A stretch of 41,319 nt of DNA from Acidobacteriota bacterium (GTDB lineage Bacteria; Acidobacteriota; Blastocatellia; UBA7656), in contig JACQDB010000011.1 in the NCBI GenBank assembly GCA_016201275.1, positions 1 through 41,319 of the forward strand, read 5' to 3'. Both the position numbers and the translations under genes were made by a program. Shown here piece by piece: positions 18,045 to 26,889 of this stretch (position 1 is its first letter; each line of letters begins with the position of its first letter). Under the pieces are notes generated by a model, which was not told the DNA's origin, searched no databases, and worked only from the letters and a program-made list of their open reading frames with translations.

Positions 18045-18609
18045 TCAACTGTAAGCAGTGCGAAAAAAATAGACCTCGCCCGGAGAGAATTTTGTCACCG
18101 CAGTTCCAGTGGAGCGACCTGTTATCAACTTCTCATAGACCGGTCGCTCCTCTGGAGCTAAACAATTGACCAGCAGGTCGTTGAAAATGAAGCGACTTGA
18201 AATGCTGAACTGTTGTATCTACCCAGCCGGTTTGAAAATTGCCGGTCGCTTCGTTTTTGCGCCAGAGGCGCACAGGAGATTAGACCGTGGGAAAGCCACG
18301 GGAAGACGAAGGCGGCTTGACGGTCGCGCTCTGGAAGAGCGCAGGAAGCTTGCCGCATCGCCTCTCCTGCACCCTTTCAGGGCGCGCCGCGTTTGCCCAA
18401 CTTGGTTCCAGCGCCTTTGGTTCCAGTGCCTACAGCACTGGCTAATTTCCTACCCCCCTGTGGGGCAAAGCAGGCTGGGTAGCTACGAATTGTTTCTATC
18501 GGCTGGGGCGTTACGACAGATAACATTATGGGATTGGCAACGATTTTGCAGGCTGGCTTCACTCAGCTTGTGACCGTATGAATTGAAACTGATGATATAG
18601 GAAAAGATT
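18045..18609. other. 565-bp gap with REP-like hairpins
   Basis: No gene is supported. The first part holds a hairpin (18106-18155). The rest contains short pairs such as gcgccagaggcgc and agtgcctacagcact. A ribosome site aggaaaag precedes the caspase gene. No convincing promoter was recognised. Confidence 0.5.
18106..18155. repeat. Hairpin ccagtggagcgacc
   Basis: Arms 18106-18119 and 18142-18155 (ggtcgctcctctgg) are reverse complements at 13 of 14 positions, with a 22-nt loop. It lies about 60 bp behind the FecR-like gene. Without a T-run it is more like a repetitive palindrome than a terminator. Confidence 0.6.
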
Positions 18610-21012
18610 ATGAAAAAGCCTTATTTTATTGGCGTAAATGTTTTTGCTTTCACTTTGCTTCTAGCTTTCGTGTTCACCGCATCGCGCCATGTTGTACAGG
18701 CGCAAGGGGAGCGCGAGCGCGGCTTAAATATTAAAGTCGGCCAAACTCCCGAAGAATCGAAGGGCGGCAACGCAGTGCAACTCTGGGGCGTCATCATCGG
18801 TGTGTCCAATTACAAGAACGGCGATCAGATGACCAAAGTCGGAGAGATTCCCAATCTCAAAAATGCCGCCGACGATGCCCAGGCGATGTACGATTTTTTA
18901 CGCAGCCCGAACGGCGGCAACTTCAAAGATGTGAGCGAAGGCGGACATTTGGTTTTGCTCAAGGATGAAAACGCTACCAAAGCCAATGTCGAGCGCGAAC
19001 TGGCGAAATTGAAGCAGGCGAAACCGAATGATTATTTTGTTCTCTACATCGCGGCGCACGGCGCGCTGGTGCCGCAAAGCAATCCGCAAACTAAAGCCAG
19101 CGAAGAGGTGCCGTACTTCGTTCTCTACGACAGCGAGTTGAGCAACATGGCAAGCACCGCGATTCGTATGGAGATGTTTCGCAAAGTGGTCAGCGAGATT
19201 CCCGCCAAAAAAGGCTTGGTGCTGTCCGATACCTGCCACAGCGCCGGTGTGCAATTGCAGGGGCGCGGCTTGAATACGACGATTCGCGCCAATGCGAAAT
19301 ACCTAGAAGAGATGAACAAAATCCCCGCCGGTGTGGGGTTTCTTTCCGCTGCCGACCAGACCGAACTCTCTTACGAACTTGATAGTTTGAACGCGGGCGT
19401 TTTCACTTATTCGTTGCTGGAAGGCTTGCGCGGCAATGCCGACATCAACAACGACGGCATGGTGAATTTCAAAGAGTTGAAAGATTATGTCAGCGATAAA
19501 GTTTCGGAATTGACCGAACGCAAACAACGTCCACAAGCCAACACGACTTCGGTTGAAGCCAACTATATACCAATTTCTGTGGTTCGTTATGCCAGCGCCA
19601 CGACGACTCCGAGCAGCACTTACGGCACGATTGTCGTTCGCACTCCCGACCTGGATGGCGTAGAGGTTTCGATTGATGGCAAGCCCCAAGACAAACTGAC
19701 GAACCGCACGCAAAGCTCTATCAAAGTGGAAGCCGGTAATCACACGCTGTCGTTTGTCAAAGGCGGCATGAAGCGCGATATTCAAACCACCGTCGAGGCG
19801 CAGAAATCGAAAATCGTGGAAGTGAATCTGAGTTTCAGCGAAGGCGAAGACGACGCCCTGGTTGACCCTAGCAATAAACAGGTCAACGTCTTTTTGCGCG
19901 AAGACAAAACCCCTGCAAAAGATGCGAAAGATTTATTCCTGAAAGGCGTGGACAGTTTCAACAAGCAGAAATATGACGCGGCCATTGATTTATTGACTCG
20001 TGCTGTGCACGCCAATGGCGGCGCGTATGCCGATGCTTTTGTTTATCTGGGGCGCGCTCAACAATCACTCGGCAAAGACCGCGCTGCGGTGGAAAGTTTC
20101 CGCAATGCGTTGACGTTGAAGCCATCCGATTTCGAGACGCGAACCCTGTTATCGGAGGCGAGGTTTTCTTCCGGCGATAATGTCGAAGAGATCGTTGCCG
20201 ATTTGCGCGAGGTGATTAAGCGTCATCCGAATTTTGAATTTGCGCGAGTCGTGCTGGCCGATGTTTTTCTGTTTCGCGGCGATTTGATGATGGCGGAGGC
20301 GCAATTGAAAGCGGCGATTCGCATCAACCCGAAATCGCCTCCGGCGCATATGATTCTGGCCGATGTGTTGACTTATCAGGACTCCTTTGAAAAACAGAAA
20401 GAGGCTCCGAAAGAAGCGCAGAAAGCGCTGGAACTGTTTCAAGAGGTGTCCAAGAAACAGGTGTCCGTAGCCAAAGGCTTGCGCCATCTGTCGTTGTCGC
20501 ACATCATTTTCGGCGGCGCTCGTTACACCAACGATAAAGCGTTGGCCGAAGCCAATCACATCACCGGCAAAGCGCTCACCAATCTGGTCGAGTACGCCAT
20601 CAACAACGCGCAGTCCTTGCCGGAAAGCCAAACCTATTTAGAGCAGGCGCGCACCTATTTGCAGGAGGCCGCGAAGTTGGCGCAGGCGTCGGGAGATAAA
20701 CGCCGTGCGGTTCTGGTGATGGCGACCAGCGCCCAAAATCACTTGCTCAGAGAAGATGTCGCATCGGCCATCAGGGACGGCGAAGCGGCTTTGAAGATGG
20801 CCGACGCCTTGCCGGACTTGAAAGATTTATGCGAAGCGCATTTGACTTTATCAAACGCTTACAACAGCGACCAGAAGTACCCCAAAGCGGTAGAGCATCT
20901 GCAAAAATATCTGCAAGCGTGCGGCACGCAGTTGACCGCCGATGCGCGACAGAAAGTGCAGGAAGATTTAGACCAATTGAAACGCCAGAAAGACGCGAAT
21001 CGGAAGAAGTAG
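18610..21012 (+). CDS. Secreted caspase-like (C14) protease with PEGA-like and TPR domains
   Basis: 800 residues. A signal peptide (hydrophobic 5-24, cleavage near VQAQ) sends it out of the cytoplasm. The caspase-like domain (about 57-305) begins with LWGVIIGVSNYKNGD. It carries His150 in YIAAHGAL and Cys209 in LSDTCHSAG, the expected catalytic dyad. An EF-hand-like loop DINNDGMVNFKELKDY (278-293) closes it. A PEGA-like beta domain (about 337-410) is followed by TPR repeats over the last 350 residues, for example AFVYLGRAQQSLGKDRAAVE and AHLTLSNAYNSDQKYPKAVE. A C14 protease facing the periplasm is uncommon. It follows the VWA/FecR genes on the same strand and precedes a sigma/anti-sigma cassette. 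Confidence 0.9.
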   Translation: MKKPYFIGVNVFAFTLLLAFVFTASRHVVQAQGERERGLNIKVGQTPEESKGGNAVQLWGVIIGVSNYKNGDQMTKVGEIPNLKNAADDAQAMYDFLRSPNGGNFKDVSEGGHLVLLKDENATKANVERELAKLKQAKPNDYFVLYIAAHGALVPQSNPQTKASEEVPYFVLYDSELSNMASTAIRMEMFRKVVSEIPAKKGLVLSDTCHSAGVQLQGRGLNTTIRANAKYLEEMNKIPAGVGFLSAADQTELSYELDSLNAGVFTYSLLEGLRGNADINNDGMVNFKELKDYVSDKVSELTERKQRPQANTTSVEANYIPISVVRYASATTTPSSTYGTIVVRTPDLDGVEVSIDGKPQDKLTNRTQSSIKVEAGNHTLSFVKGGMKRDIQTTVEAQKSKIVEVNLSFSEGEDDALVDPSNKQVNVFLREDKTPAKDAKDLFLKGVDSFNKQKYDAAIDLLTRAVHANGGAYADAFVYLGRAQQSLGKDRAAVESFRNALTLKPSDFETRTLLSEARFSSGDNVEEIVADLREVIKRHPNFEFARVVLADVFLFRGDLMMAEAQLKAAIRINPKSPPAHMILADVLTYQDSFEKQKEAPKEAQKALELFQEVSKKQVSVAKGLRHLSLSHIIFGGARYTNDKALAEANHITGKALTNLVEYAINNAQSLPESQTYLEQARTYLQEAAKLAQASGDKRRAVLVMATSAQNHLLREDVASAIRDGEAALKMADALPDLKDLCEAHLTLSNAYNSDQKYPKAVEHLQKYLQACGTQLTADARQKVQEDLDQLKRQKDANRKK

Positions 21013-21017
21013 AAGTC

Positions 21018-21139
21018 TTTGGTCCGGCGTCCGGTGTCCAGCGTCACCACTATCCATCAGGGTTCGTATGCCAGTCATCCGTTCAGCTTTTCAAGTGCGG
21101 GTTGGTGATTTACATCCACACACCGGACGCCGGACAAAA
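21018..21139. repeat. Inverted repeat built from gtccggc/gtccggt units
   Basis: Arms 21018-21037 (tttggtccggcgtccggtgt) and 21120-21139 are reverse complements at about 18 of 20 positions. Each arm is itself a degenerate repeat of a 7-8 nt unit (gtccggc, gtccggt). The element fills the gap between the caspase gene and the sigma gene. Compare 26890-26978 and 38878-38943. Confidence 0.7.
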
Positions 21140-21200
21140 GACGCCAGAGTGAAAAAAATTGAGCAACCGCATCCGCGAAGGTCGCATCACAGCGGGTGTC

Positions 21201-21809
21201 ATGACAGCTATAACCCAAACTTTACCGCAAACAATAATGATGCCAGCCACCGTAGAACGCAGCGAGCCGGTTTCCGACCTTGATTTAGTGAGGGCGGCAG
21301 CGGCGGGCGATGCTGCCGCCTTTGAACAGCTTTACCATTTGCACAACCGCCGGGTATATTCGCTCTGTCTGCGAATGTTAAGCAGCGGCACGCAAGCCGA
21401 AGACATGACACAGGAAGTTTTCTTGCAGGTCTTTCGCAAAATCGGTAGCTTTCGCGGCGACTCGGCCTTTACTACCTGGCTGCATCGTTTGACCGTCAAT
21501 CAAGTGCTGATGCACTTTCGCAAACGCGGCGTCAAACTGGAACACACCAGCGAAGAGGGCGATTTTACCAACGTCGTCGAGACGCCTTTGCAAAGCACGC
21601 GGCGCATTTCGATGGTTGACCGCCTCGACCTGGACAAAGCGATTGGCGAATTGCCGCCCGGCTATCGCACCGTCTTCATTCTTCATGATGTCGAAGGCTA
21701 TGAACACGAAGAAATTTCCGGGCTACTGAAAGTCAGCGTCGGAACCTCGAAATCGCAGTTGCACAAGGCGCGTATGCGTTTGCGCGATTTGTTAAAAAGT
21801 AAACATTGA
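21201..21809 (+). CDS. ECF-type RNA polymerase sigma factor
   Basis: 202 residues from the ATG at 21201; starts at 21159 (TTG) or 21237 (ATG) are also possible, and no strong ribosome site decides it. Region 2 (about 38-108) has [29 protein letters not shown] and [20 protein letters not shown]. Region 4 (about 145-200) has [20 protein letters not shown], a helix-turn-helix [20 protein letters not shown] and an Arg/Lys-rich end. There is no region 3, as in ECF sigma factors. The next gene encodes a zinc-finger anti-sigma factor, so activity is probably released by an envelope signal. Confidence 0.93.
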   Translation: MTAITQTLPQTIMMPATVERSEPVSDLDLVRAAAAGDAAAFEQLYHLHNRRVYSLCLRMLSSGTQAEDMTQEVFLQVFRKIGSFRGDSAFTTWLHRLTVNQVLMHFRKRGVKLEHTSEEGDFTNVVETPLQSTRRISMVDRLDLDKAIGELPPGYRTVFILHDVEGYEHEEISGLLKVSVGTSKSQLHKARMRLRDLLKSKH

Positions 21810-21866
21810 AAGATAATTTTGCAAAGTTGCAGAGACGCACTGCATCAGATGTACGAGTAACCAAAA

Positions 21867-22547
21867 ATGAATTGCCAAGAGTGTGAAGAAATCATCTCCG
21901 ATTATGTTGACGGAGCGCTGGAACCGGGGGCGCAGACCAAGATAGAACATCATCTGGCCAACTGTGAAGCGTGTCGGGCGGTGCGCGATGATCTGTTGCA
22001 AATCGTCCATTTCAGCAAACAGTTGCCGCTGCACATCCCGACCAGTGATTTGTGGTCGCGGATTCAAACCGAAATCGAAGCGGAACAACCGAAGACTTGG
22101 TGGGCGCGCAGCAAAGCCCGTTTGCAGAATTTATATGGACGCGATTTCAAATTTTCGATTCCGCAATTTGCTGCCATTGCCGCTGCTTGCATCATCGTTG
22201 CCGCCATCGGCGTTGTGGTTTGGCAGAAAAATAATTCGCAGGTTCCGCAGTTTGCAAACGCCGCACCGGCTGACAATCAGTTGCAGACCAAGCTGGCGAA
22301 CGACCCGTCGTTTCAAGAGTTCGAGCAGACTATCAAGCAATTAAAAGAATCGGTTGAACAACGCAAAGACACTTGGGGGCCGGAATTGCGCCTCTCTTTC
22401 GAGCGCAACATGACTTCCATTGACCAGTCTTTGAACGACTGCCGCCAGCTATTGAGCCGCAATCCCAATGACGAGACGTGCAAAGAATTATTGAAAAATG
22501 CCTACAGCGAAAAGGTGCGCGTCCTGCAAGGGTTTGCGAATTTTTGA
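21867..22547 (+). CDS. Anti-sigma factor with zinc-finger (zf-HC2) and one membrane helix
   Basis: 226 residues. The N-terminus MNCQECEEIISDYVDGALEP is followed by His29-x3-Cys33-x2-Cys36 (HLANCEAC), the zinc-binding anti-sigma signature that traps ECF sigma factors. A single membrane helix lies at about 101-119 (FAAIAAACIIVAAIGVVVW). The outer part (120-226) is helical and charged, with HELP-like repeats absent. It starts 57 nt behind the sigma gene and most likely shares its transcript. Confidence 0.9.
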   Translation: MNCQECEEIISDYVDGALEPGAQTKIEHHLANCEACRAVRDDLLQIVHFSKQLPLHIPTSDLWSRIQTEIEAEQPKTWWARSKARLQNLYGRDFKFSIPQFAAIAAACIIVAAIGVVVWQKNNSQVPQFANAAPADNQLQTKLANDPSFQEFEQTIKQLKESVEQRKDTWGPELRLSFERNMTSIDQSLNDCRQLLSRNPNDETCKELLKNAYSEKVRVLQGFANF

Positions 22548-22596
22548 AATGCCGTAGAGAATTCCTGCTTGAATATCGTTTTGATGTTTCCGAGCC

Positions 22597-23343
22597 ATGT
22601 TGCGATTGAAAGACACAATTGAAAGGTGCAGAGGGCGCAAGCTTGCAAGGCTGCTGGCGCTATTGGCTTGCCTGTTTTACTTGGCAATCCCTTCGCCAGC
22701 GGCGATCAAATTCGACCGCACTTATAACATCAAAGGACAAGCGCATCTGACCGTCGCCAATATCAACGGCGCGATTACCGTCACCGCCTGGAATCGCCGC
22801 GCCATTGCGGTCAGCGCCATCAACGAACCTTCCGCCGCCATTGCCGAGCAGGTGAGCGGCGATGAAATTTCCCTGACCGTGAAAAAAGCGATGCCGCCCG
22901 GTAAAGTCTCTTTTCAAATTTTTGTTCCTGCCGATACCGACTTGCGCTTGAATAATTATTTAGGGCGAATCGAAGTGCGCGGCGTGCGCGGCGATGTGAG
23001 CATTAAATCGTATGACAGCGAAGTTCATTTGATTGACGCGGCGATTCCGTCAGTGGATGTGAATGTGACGACGGGCAGTATTTTTTTTGATGGTGATTTG
23101 ACCGGCGACGGACCTTATACTTTGCAGACCTTGAATGGCGATGTGGATGTGAGTTTGCCAGCCACCACTTCGTTTCAATTATCAACCCGCGCCCTGAGCG
23201 AAAAGATTAATCTGGGCGGCTTCCTCAATTCCTTGAGTAGCGAAAACAAAGCGCCAAAAAGCATTTCGGGAACGCACTTGAAAGGCGGTCCGCGTTTGAG
23301 CTTGATTGCCTTCACCGGGCGCATCCTGCTGCATAAAAAATAG
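22597..23343 (+). CDS. DUF4097-type beta-helical protein
   Basis: 248 residues with an N-terminal hydrophobic signal (LARLLALLACLFYLAIPSPA). The rest shows repeated short strands typical of DUF4097 and related putative adhesins: LTVANINGAITVTAW, LGRIEVRGVRGDVSIKSY, VNVTTGSIFFDGDL and LQTLNGDVDVSLP. These pile into a right-handed beta-helix. The protein lies 49 nt behind the anti-sigma gene. Such proteins frequently accompany ECF/anti-sigma pairs and may report on the envelope. It converges on the amidohydrolase operon across the repeat array. Confidence 0.82.
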   Translation: MLRLKDTIERCRGRKLARLLALLACLFYLAIPSPAAIKFDRTYNIKGQAHLTVANINGAITVTAWNRRAIAVSAINEPSAAIAEQVSGDEISLTVKKAMPPGKVSFQIFVPADTDLRLNNYLGRIEVRGVRGDVSIKSYDSEVHLIDAAIPSVDVNVTTGSIFFDGDLTGDGPYTLQTLNGDVDVSLPATTSFQLSTRALSEKINLGGFLNSLSSENKAPKSISGTHLKGGPRLSLIAFTGRILLHKK

Positions 23344-23348
23344 GTAAC

Positions 23349-23479
23349 TAGACTGCTGTGTTTTGGTTTTTTTGAGATGCAACGCAGTTGTATATTGTGC
23401 TGCTGAATCATCAGACCACAATATACAGACAACAAAATTCAAAGATCGGCGAGGGAGTCGCCAAAACACAGCAGTCGAG
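23349..23479. mobile_element. Palindromic element with 8-bp flanking direct repeats
   Basis: The arms gactgctgtgttttgg (23351-23366) and ccaaaacacagcagtc (23461-23476) are perfect reverse complements. An inner pair tgtatattgtg/cacaatataca is also perfect. The 8-mer taggtaac occurs on both sides (23341-23348 and 23480-23487), as a target duplication would. No coding sequence is present, so this is a probable non-autonomous element. Confidence 0.65.
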
Positions 23480-23502
23480 TAGGTAACGACCCAGCCCGTG
23501 CT

Positions 23503-23569
23503 TGCGGCGGTGCCGCTTTGATGTGCGGAGAGTCCGAGACTCTCCGCACATCAAAGCGGCACCGCCGCA
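23503..23569. repeat. Perfect 32-bp-arm hairpin (copy 2)
   Basis: Left arm 23503-23534 and right arm 23538-23569 are perfect reverse complements around the loop cga. It shares the core ggcggtgccgctttga with copy 1 (2380-2446) and similar flanks (cccagcccgtgct on one side). All three differences between the left arms are compensated in the right arms. Confidence 0.9.
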
Positions 23570-23586
23570 CCGCATTCAACTCTTGT

Positions 23587-23688
23587 TAGAGCCTGTCGCA
23601 GAATTCCAGCAACCGCCCATAGCTTGCGGATAGTTAATCTATTACCCACAATATCTGGACAAAACATCCATTTATGTAACACGCTCTA
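23587..23688. mobile_element. TA-flanked MITE (copy 2, inverted)
   Basis: A 98-bp element between TA at 23587-23588 and TA at 23687-23688, with ends gagcctgtcgca and tgtaacacgctc. Its reverse complement aligns with copy 1 at 2466-2564 over the full length. It shares its right TA with the next element. Confidence 0.75.
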
Positions 23689-23793
23689 TATGAGCGCTAC
23701 ACCAAGATATGGATTCTCAAATTCGGATTGAGCCGCTATAAATGGCTGCCATTCATGAATCAAAACTCCACATCTTGGTGTATCTGCCATATA
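23687..23793. mobile_element. TA-flanked MITE (second family)
   Basis: Arms 23684-23713 (ctctatatgagcgctacacc...) and 23767-23796 are inverted repeats matching at 25 of 30 positions. TA occurs at 23687-23688 and at 23792-23793, so it abuts the elements on both sides. The sequence differs from copies 1 and 2 of the other family. No coding content. Confidence 0.65.
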
Positions 23794-23918
23794 GAGCGGT
23801 TTTTGTTTGAGATTACGGAAACCTCAAACCCGTTGAGCGGCGGTCTCTGACCGGCGCGCGGTCGAAGACCGCTGCTCAACGATAGGGGGTTCCGTACACC
23901 CATATGAAAACCGCTCTA
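23792..23918. mobile_element. TA-flanked MITE (third) with internal hairpin
   Basis: The ends tagagcggtttt (23792-23803) and aaaaccgctcta (23907-23918) are perfect inverted repeats that begin and end in TA. Inside, cgttgagcggcggtct (23831-23846) pairs with 23866-23881 at 15 of 16 positions. It is the last of three contiguous TA-bounded elements. Confidence 0.65.
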
Positions 23919-23953
23919 GTTACAAAAATAGGCCGATTACTTATTCAGAAATA

Positions 23954-23991
23954 AAAAGCCACGCGCAACACTTTATCGGCGCGTGGCTTTT
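23954..23991 (-). terminator. Rho-independent terminator of the amidohydrolase operon
   Basis: Arms aaaagccacgcgc (23954-23966) and gcgcgtggctttt (23979-23991) form a perfect 13-bp stem with a 12-nt loop. Read on the minus strand it ends in a T-run (tttttattt) about 22 nt after the stop codon at 24013. The stem is GC-rich at its top and A/T at the base, so it could also stop transcripts from the other side. Confidence 0.85.
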
Positions 23992-24012
23992 GGTTTACCC
24001 ATTATGCATGGA

Positions 24013-25338
24013 TTACGGGCGGGCTTTGTATTTTTCGTACAACTCCGTATGGCGGCTGGTCAACGGCACCTGATGACCATTGATAAACAGGTGCTTGATC
24101 TGCGTGATGATTTCCAGCGGGTCGCCATCGGTGATTATCAAGTTTGCCACTTTGCCAACTTCTATCGAACCGATCTTATCGGCGACGCCCCAAATTTCCG
24201 CCGGGTAAATCGTCAGCGCTTTCAAGGCGTCCTCTTTCGATAAACCAAAAGCCGCCGCCATCCCCGCGTGATACGGCAGATTTCTGGAGTTCGCCGAATC
24301 GCTCGTTTGAAACGCAATTTTCACCCCGGCCTTCATCAACTGACTGGCGTTTGTGAACGGCGCATCATAGGCATCGTCTTCGTTAGCAGGGAAGCGCAAG
24401 ACCGGCCCGATGATGACGGGAATATTTTTCGCCTTCAACAAATCGGCTACCTTGTAGGCTTCGACGCCGCCGGAGATGATAATTTTTAACTTCATTTCGT
24501 CGGCAAACTCTAAGGCTTTTTTGATGTCACGCGCCATCTGCACTTCTATGACGACGGGCATCTGTCCGCGCACCACAGGAAGCAATGCCTCTTTCTTCAA
24601 GTCCACATCGAGCTTTGGCAAAGTCGAATCTTGAGCTTTGGCGTCTTTGGCTTCGCCGTAAATTTTCGCTTCGTTGAGAATGGTTTTGAGCTTGTCAATT
24701 TGCTTGTCCTGTTCGCGGCGAATTTCTACGAGCGAACGCGGGTTGGCGATTGGGCCGAAATCGAAGCCGCCTCTGCCGCCAGCGCCGTCGCCGGTGGGAA
24801 AGTTGATGTGCATAGCGACAGGCGTTTTTAACGCCATCTCTTTCCACGTCCAGCCCGCAAGATTAATCAAGGCGCTCTGACCGGCGATCAGTCCGCCTTG
24901 CGGAGCCGTCAACGCGGTGGTGATGCCGTTGACCCGCGCCACCGGCAGGTGTGAACTCGACGGATTGACCGCAACGATTACCTGTAGGTTGGCGTTGTTG
25001 TCGCCTATCTCAGCGGTGTCTTGTCCGCCTGCTACCGAGCCGATCTCTTCCAATCCCAAAGTGGTTCCCGAATCAATCAGGCCTGGATAAACCGACAAGC
25101 CTGTGGCGTCAATCACTCTGGCCTTCGACGGCACCGAGACGTTTGCGCCAACCGCAGCGATTTTGCCTTTGGCAATGACCACCGTGCCTTTTTCGATGAC
25201 CGCGCCGGTAACGGTGACGATGCGCGCATTGCGAATCGCATACGTTTCATTCGACTGCGCGGCGGTGTTGAGTGGTGCGCCCGCAAGGCTGACCATCAAT
25301 AGCAAAAGAGTGAAAAAAACCTTGATTTTATTGATCAT
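24013..25338 (-). CDS. Amidohydrolase-fold protein lacking the HxH metal motif
   Basis: 441 residues with a signal peptide ([19 protein letters not shown]). The composite beta sandwich and barrel of imidazolonepropionase-like amidohydrolases are recognisable ([20 protein letters not shown], then [15 protein letters not shown] and [20 protein letters not shown]). At the position of the metal-binding HxH the sequence is [10 protein letters not shown], so both His ligands are missing. A late Asp is kept (FQTSDSA). Metal-dependent catalysis is therefore doubtful; a structural or binding role is more likely. The start at 25338 has GGAGGTGAGAA in front and overlaps the upstream gene by 11 nt, so the two are coupled. 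It is the last gene of a three-gene operon. Confidence 0.88.
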   Translation of the reverse strand: MINKIKVFFTLLLLMVSLAGAPLNTAAQSNETYAIRNARIVTVTGAVIEKGTVVIAKGKIAAVGANVSVPSKARVIDATGLSVYPGLIDSGTTLGLEEIGSVAGGQDTAEIGDNNANLQVIVAVNPSSSHLPVARVNGITTALTAPQGGLIAGQSALINLAGWTWKEMALKTPVAMHINFPTGDGAGGRGGFDFGPIANPRSLVEIRREQDKQIDKLKTILNEAKIYGEAKDAKAQDSTLPKLDVDLKKEALLPVVRGQMPVVIEVQMARDIKKALEFADEMKLKIIISGGVEAYKVADLLKAKNIPVIIGPVLRFPANEDDAYDAPFTNASQLMKAGVKIAFQTSDSANSRNLPYHAGMAAAFGLSKEDALKALTIYPAEIWGVADKIGSIEVGKVANLIITDGDPLEIITQIKHLFINGHQVPLTSRHTELYEKYKARP

Positions 25339-26875
25339 TTCTCACCTCCTGCGTTTCCGGCTTGATGTGGCCGTGGTCGAGCAACTCTTCATCAATCGCG
25401 CCGGGCAGCGGTTGCGGTTGCGCCGGGCGACCCGTCGGCATATGGCCTTTTTGGCGCATCTCGCGCTCTTTTTTCATCAACTCTTCTTTCTCTTTCTTCA
25501 AGGCAACGCGGCGTTCCAAATCCTGTTTGCGGTCGAAATAAACTTCGCCTTCGATGATGGTCATTTCAACCATCGTATAAACCGAAAACGGGTGCGCGCT
25601 GAAGATGGCGAAATCGGCATCTTTGCCAACCTCTATCGAGCCTGTGCGTTTGTCTATGCCGAGTTGAATGGCCGGATTGAGCGTCACTTGTCTGAGCGCC
25701 TGCTCTTCGGTGAGGCCGCCGTATTTCATCGTCTTGGCGGCTTCCAGATAGAGCCTGCGGGCGTGTTCGTCGGAATCGGAATTGATGGAAGTGATGACGC
25801 CTCTTTGCGTCATCAACGCGGCGTTGTAAGGAATGGCGTCGTAAGCTTCGAGTTTGTAGGCCCACCAATCGGCAAAGGTCGAGCCGCCGGTTTGGTGCGC
25901 GGCAATCTCTTTGGCGACCTTGTAGCCTTCCAAAACGTGTTGCAGAGTTTGCACATGAAAACCCACTTCGTCGCCCAATTCGAGCAGCATTAAAATTTCA
26001 TCTTCGCGGTAGCAATGCGAATGCACATAGCGTTTGCCTTGCAGGATTTCGACCAGCGCATCGAGTTGCAAATCGCGGCGCGGCGCAATGGCTTGCGGGT
26101 CGTTAGCTTTCTTGGCTTCGTATTCCTGCCACTCCCGCATATAGTCTTTGGCTTTGATGAAGGCTTCGCGTATGGTCTCTTCGACGCCCATGCGGGTGGC
26201 CGGATAGCGGCGCTGCGTGACGTTTGCGCCGAGATTATTCGAGCGTTTGGGATTTTCACCGAGCGCGAATTTGATTCCCGGCATGGCGTCTTGGATAAAC
26301 CATTCTTCGACCGGCTTGCCCTTTTTCAATTTCACCACGGCGTTCTGGCCGCCTATGGAATTGGCCGAGCCGTGCAGAATGTTGCACGTCACCAAGCCAC
26401 CGGCAAGCTCTCGATAAACATTCACCGCATACGGATCAAGCACATCTTGAATGCGAACCATAGAAGTGACCGACAGCGAGCCTTCATTGATAGCGCCTTC
26501 AACGGCGGTGTGCGAGTGACAATCAATAATGCCCGGAGTGATAAATTTTCCGGTTGCATCAATGACCACAGCGTTGGCGTCGGTGGCTTTGAGGTTCGCG
26601 CCAACGGCGGCGATCTTGCCATCGCGCACCAGTATGGAACCATTTTTAATAGTGCCGTGCGAGGCGGTTAAAATCGTCGCGTTGGTAATCAACAACTCTT
26701 TGGCGGCGGGCGCGTTGGTCGGTGGCGCGGCGCTGGCTGCAAGCGGTTGCTTGAGGATGGCGGCGTTGGACTTTGGCGTTACCTGCGTAGCGGTATGCGG
26801 CAAGCTTTGCGCGGAAGTTGCAAAGCTCAACAGCAAAGCCAGCGCGATAGAGATGATGGCGTCAACTTTTTTCAT
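25328..26875 (-). CDS. Amidohydrolase, imidazolonepropionase-like, complete metal site
   Basis: 515 residues; the ATG at 26875 is preceded by GGAGG. The frame is open upstream, but only through a repeat that reads [10 protein letters not shown], so that is not part of the gene. A signal peptide (residues 5-22) is followed by the amidohydrolase fold. Ligand candidates are complete: His120 and His122 (DCHSH), Lys201 ([11 protein letters not shown]), His284/286 (VHSHCYR), His306/312 and Asp366/368 (INSDSDEHA). It is probably an exported metal-dependent hydrolase of peptides or cyclic amides; the substrate cannot be told. The last 80 residues are a Lys/Glu-rich, then Pro/Gln-rich tail. The flanking operon genes encode paralogues without the metal motif. 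Confidence 0.9.
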   Translation of the reverse strand: MKKVDAIISIALALLLSFATSAQSLPHTATQVTPKSNAAILKQPLAASAAPPTNAPAAKELLITNATILTASHGTIKNGSILVRDGKIAAVGANLKATDANAVVIDATGKFITPGIIDCHSHTAVEGAINEGSLSVTSMVRIQDVLDPYAVNVYRELAGGLVTCNILHGSANSIGGQNAVVKLKKGKPVEEWFIQDAMPGIKFALGENPKRSNNLGANVTQRRYPATRMGVEETIREAFIKAKDYMREWQEYEAKKANDPQAIAPRRDLQLDALVEILQGKRYVHSHCYREDEILMLLELGDEVGFHVQTLQHVLEGYKVAKEIAAHQTGGSTFADWWAYKLEAYDAIPYNAALMTQRGVITSINSDSDEHARRLYLEAAKTMKYGGLTEEQALRQVTLNPAIQLGIDKRTGSIEVGKDADFAIFSAHPFSVYTMVEMTIIEGEVYFDRKQDLERRVALKKEKEELMKKEREMRQKGHMPTGRPAQPQPLPGAIDEELLDHGHIKPETQEVRNDQ

Positions 26876-26889
26876 AATGCCTCCTTCAA

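Noticed and set aside
8383-21012. Interpretation as an intracellular anti-phage conflict system of the VWA/trypsin/caspase type
   Set aside because: The domains are suggestive, but the protease, VWA and caspase proteins all have signal peptides and no nucleotide-switch ATPase or effector-associated domain was seen.
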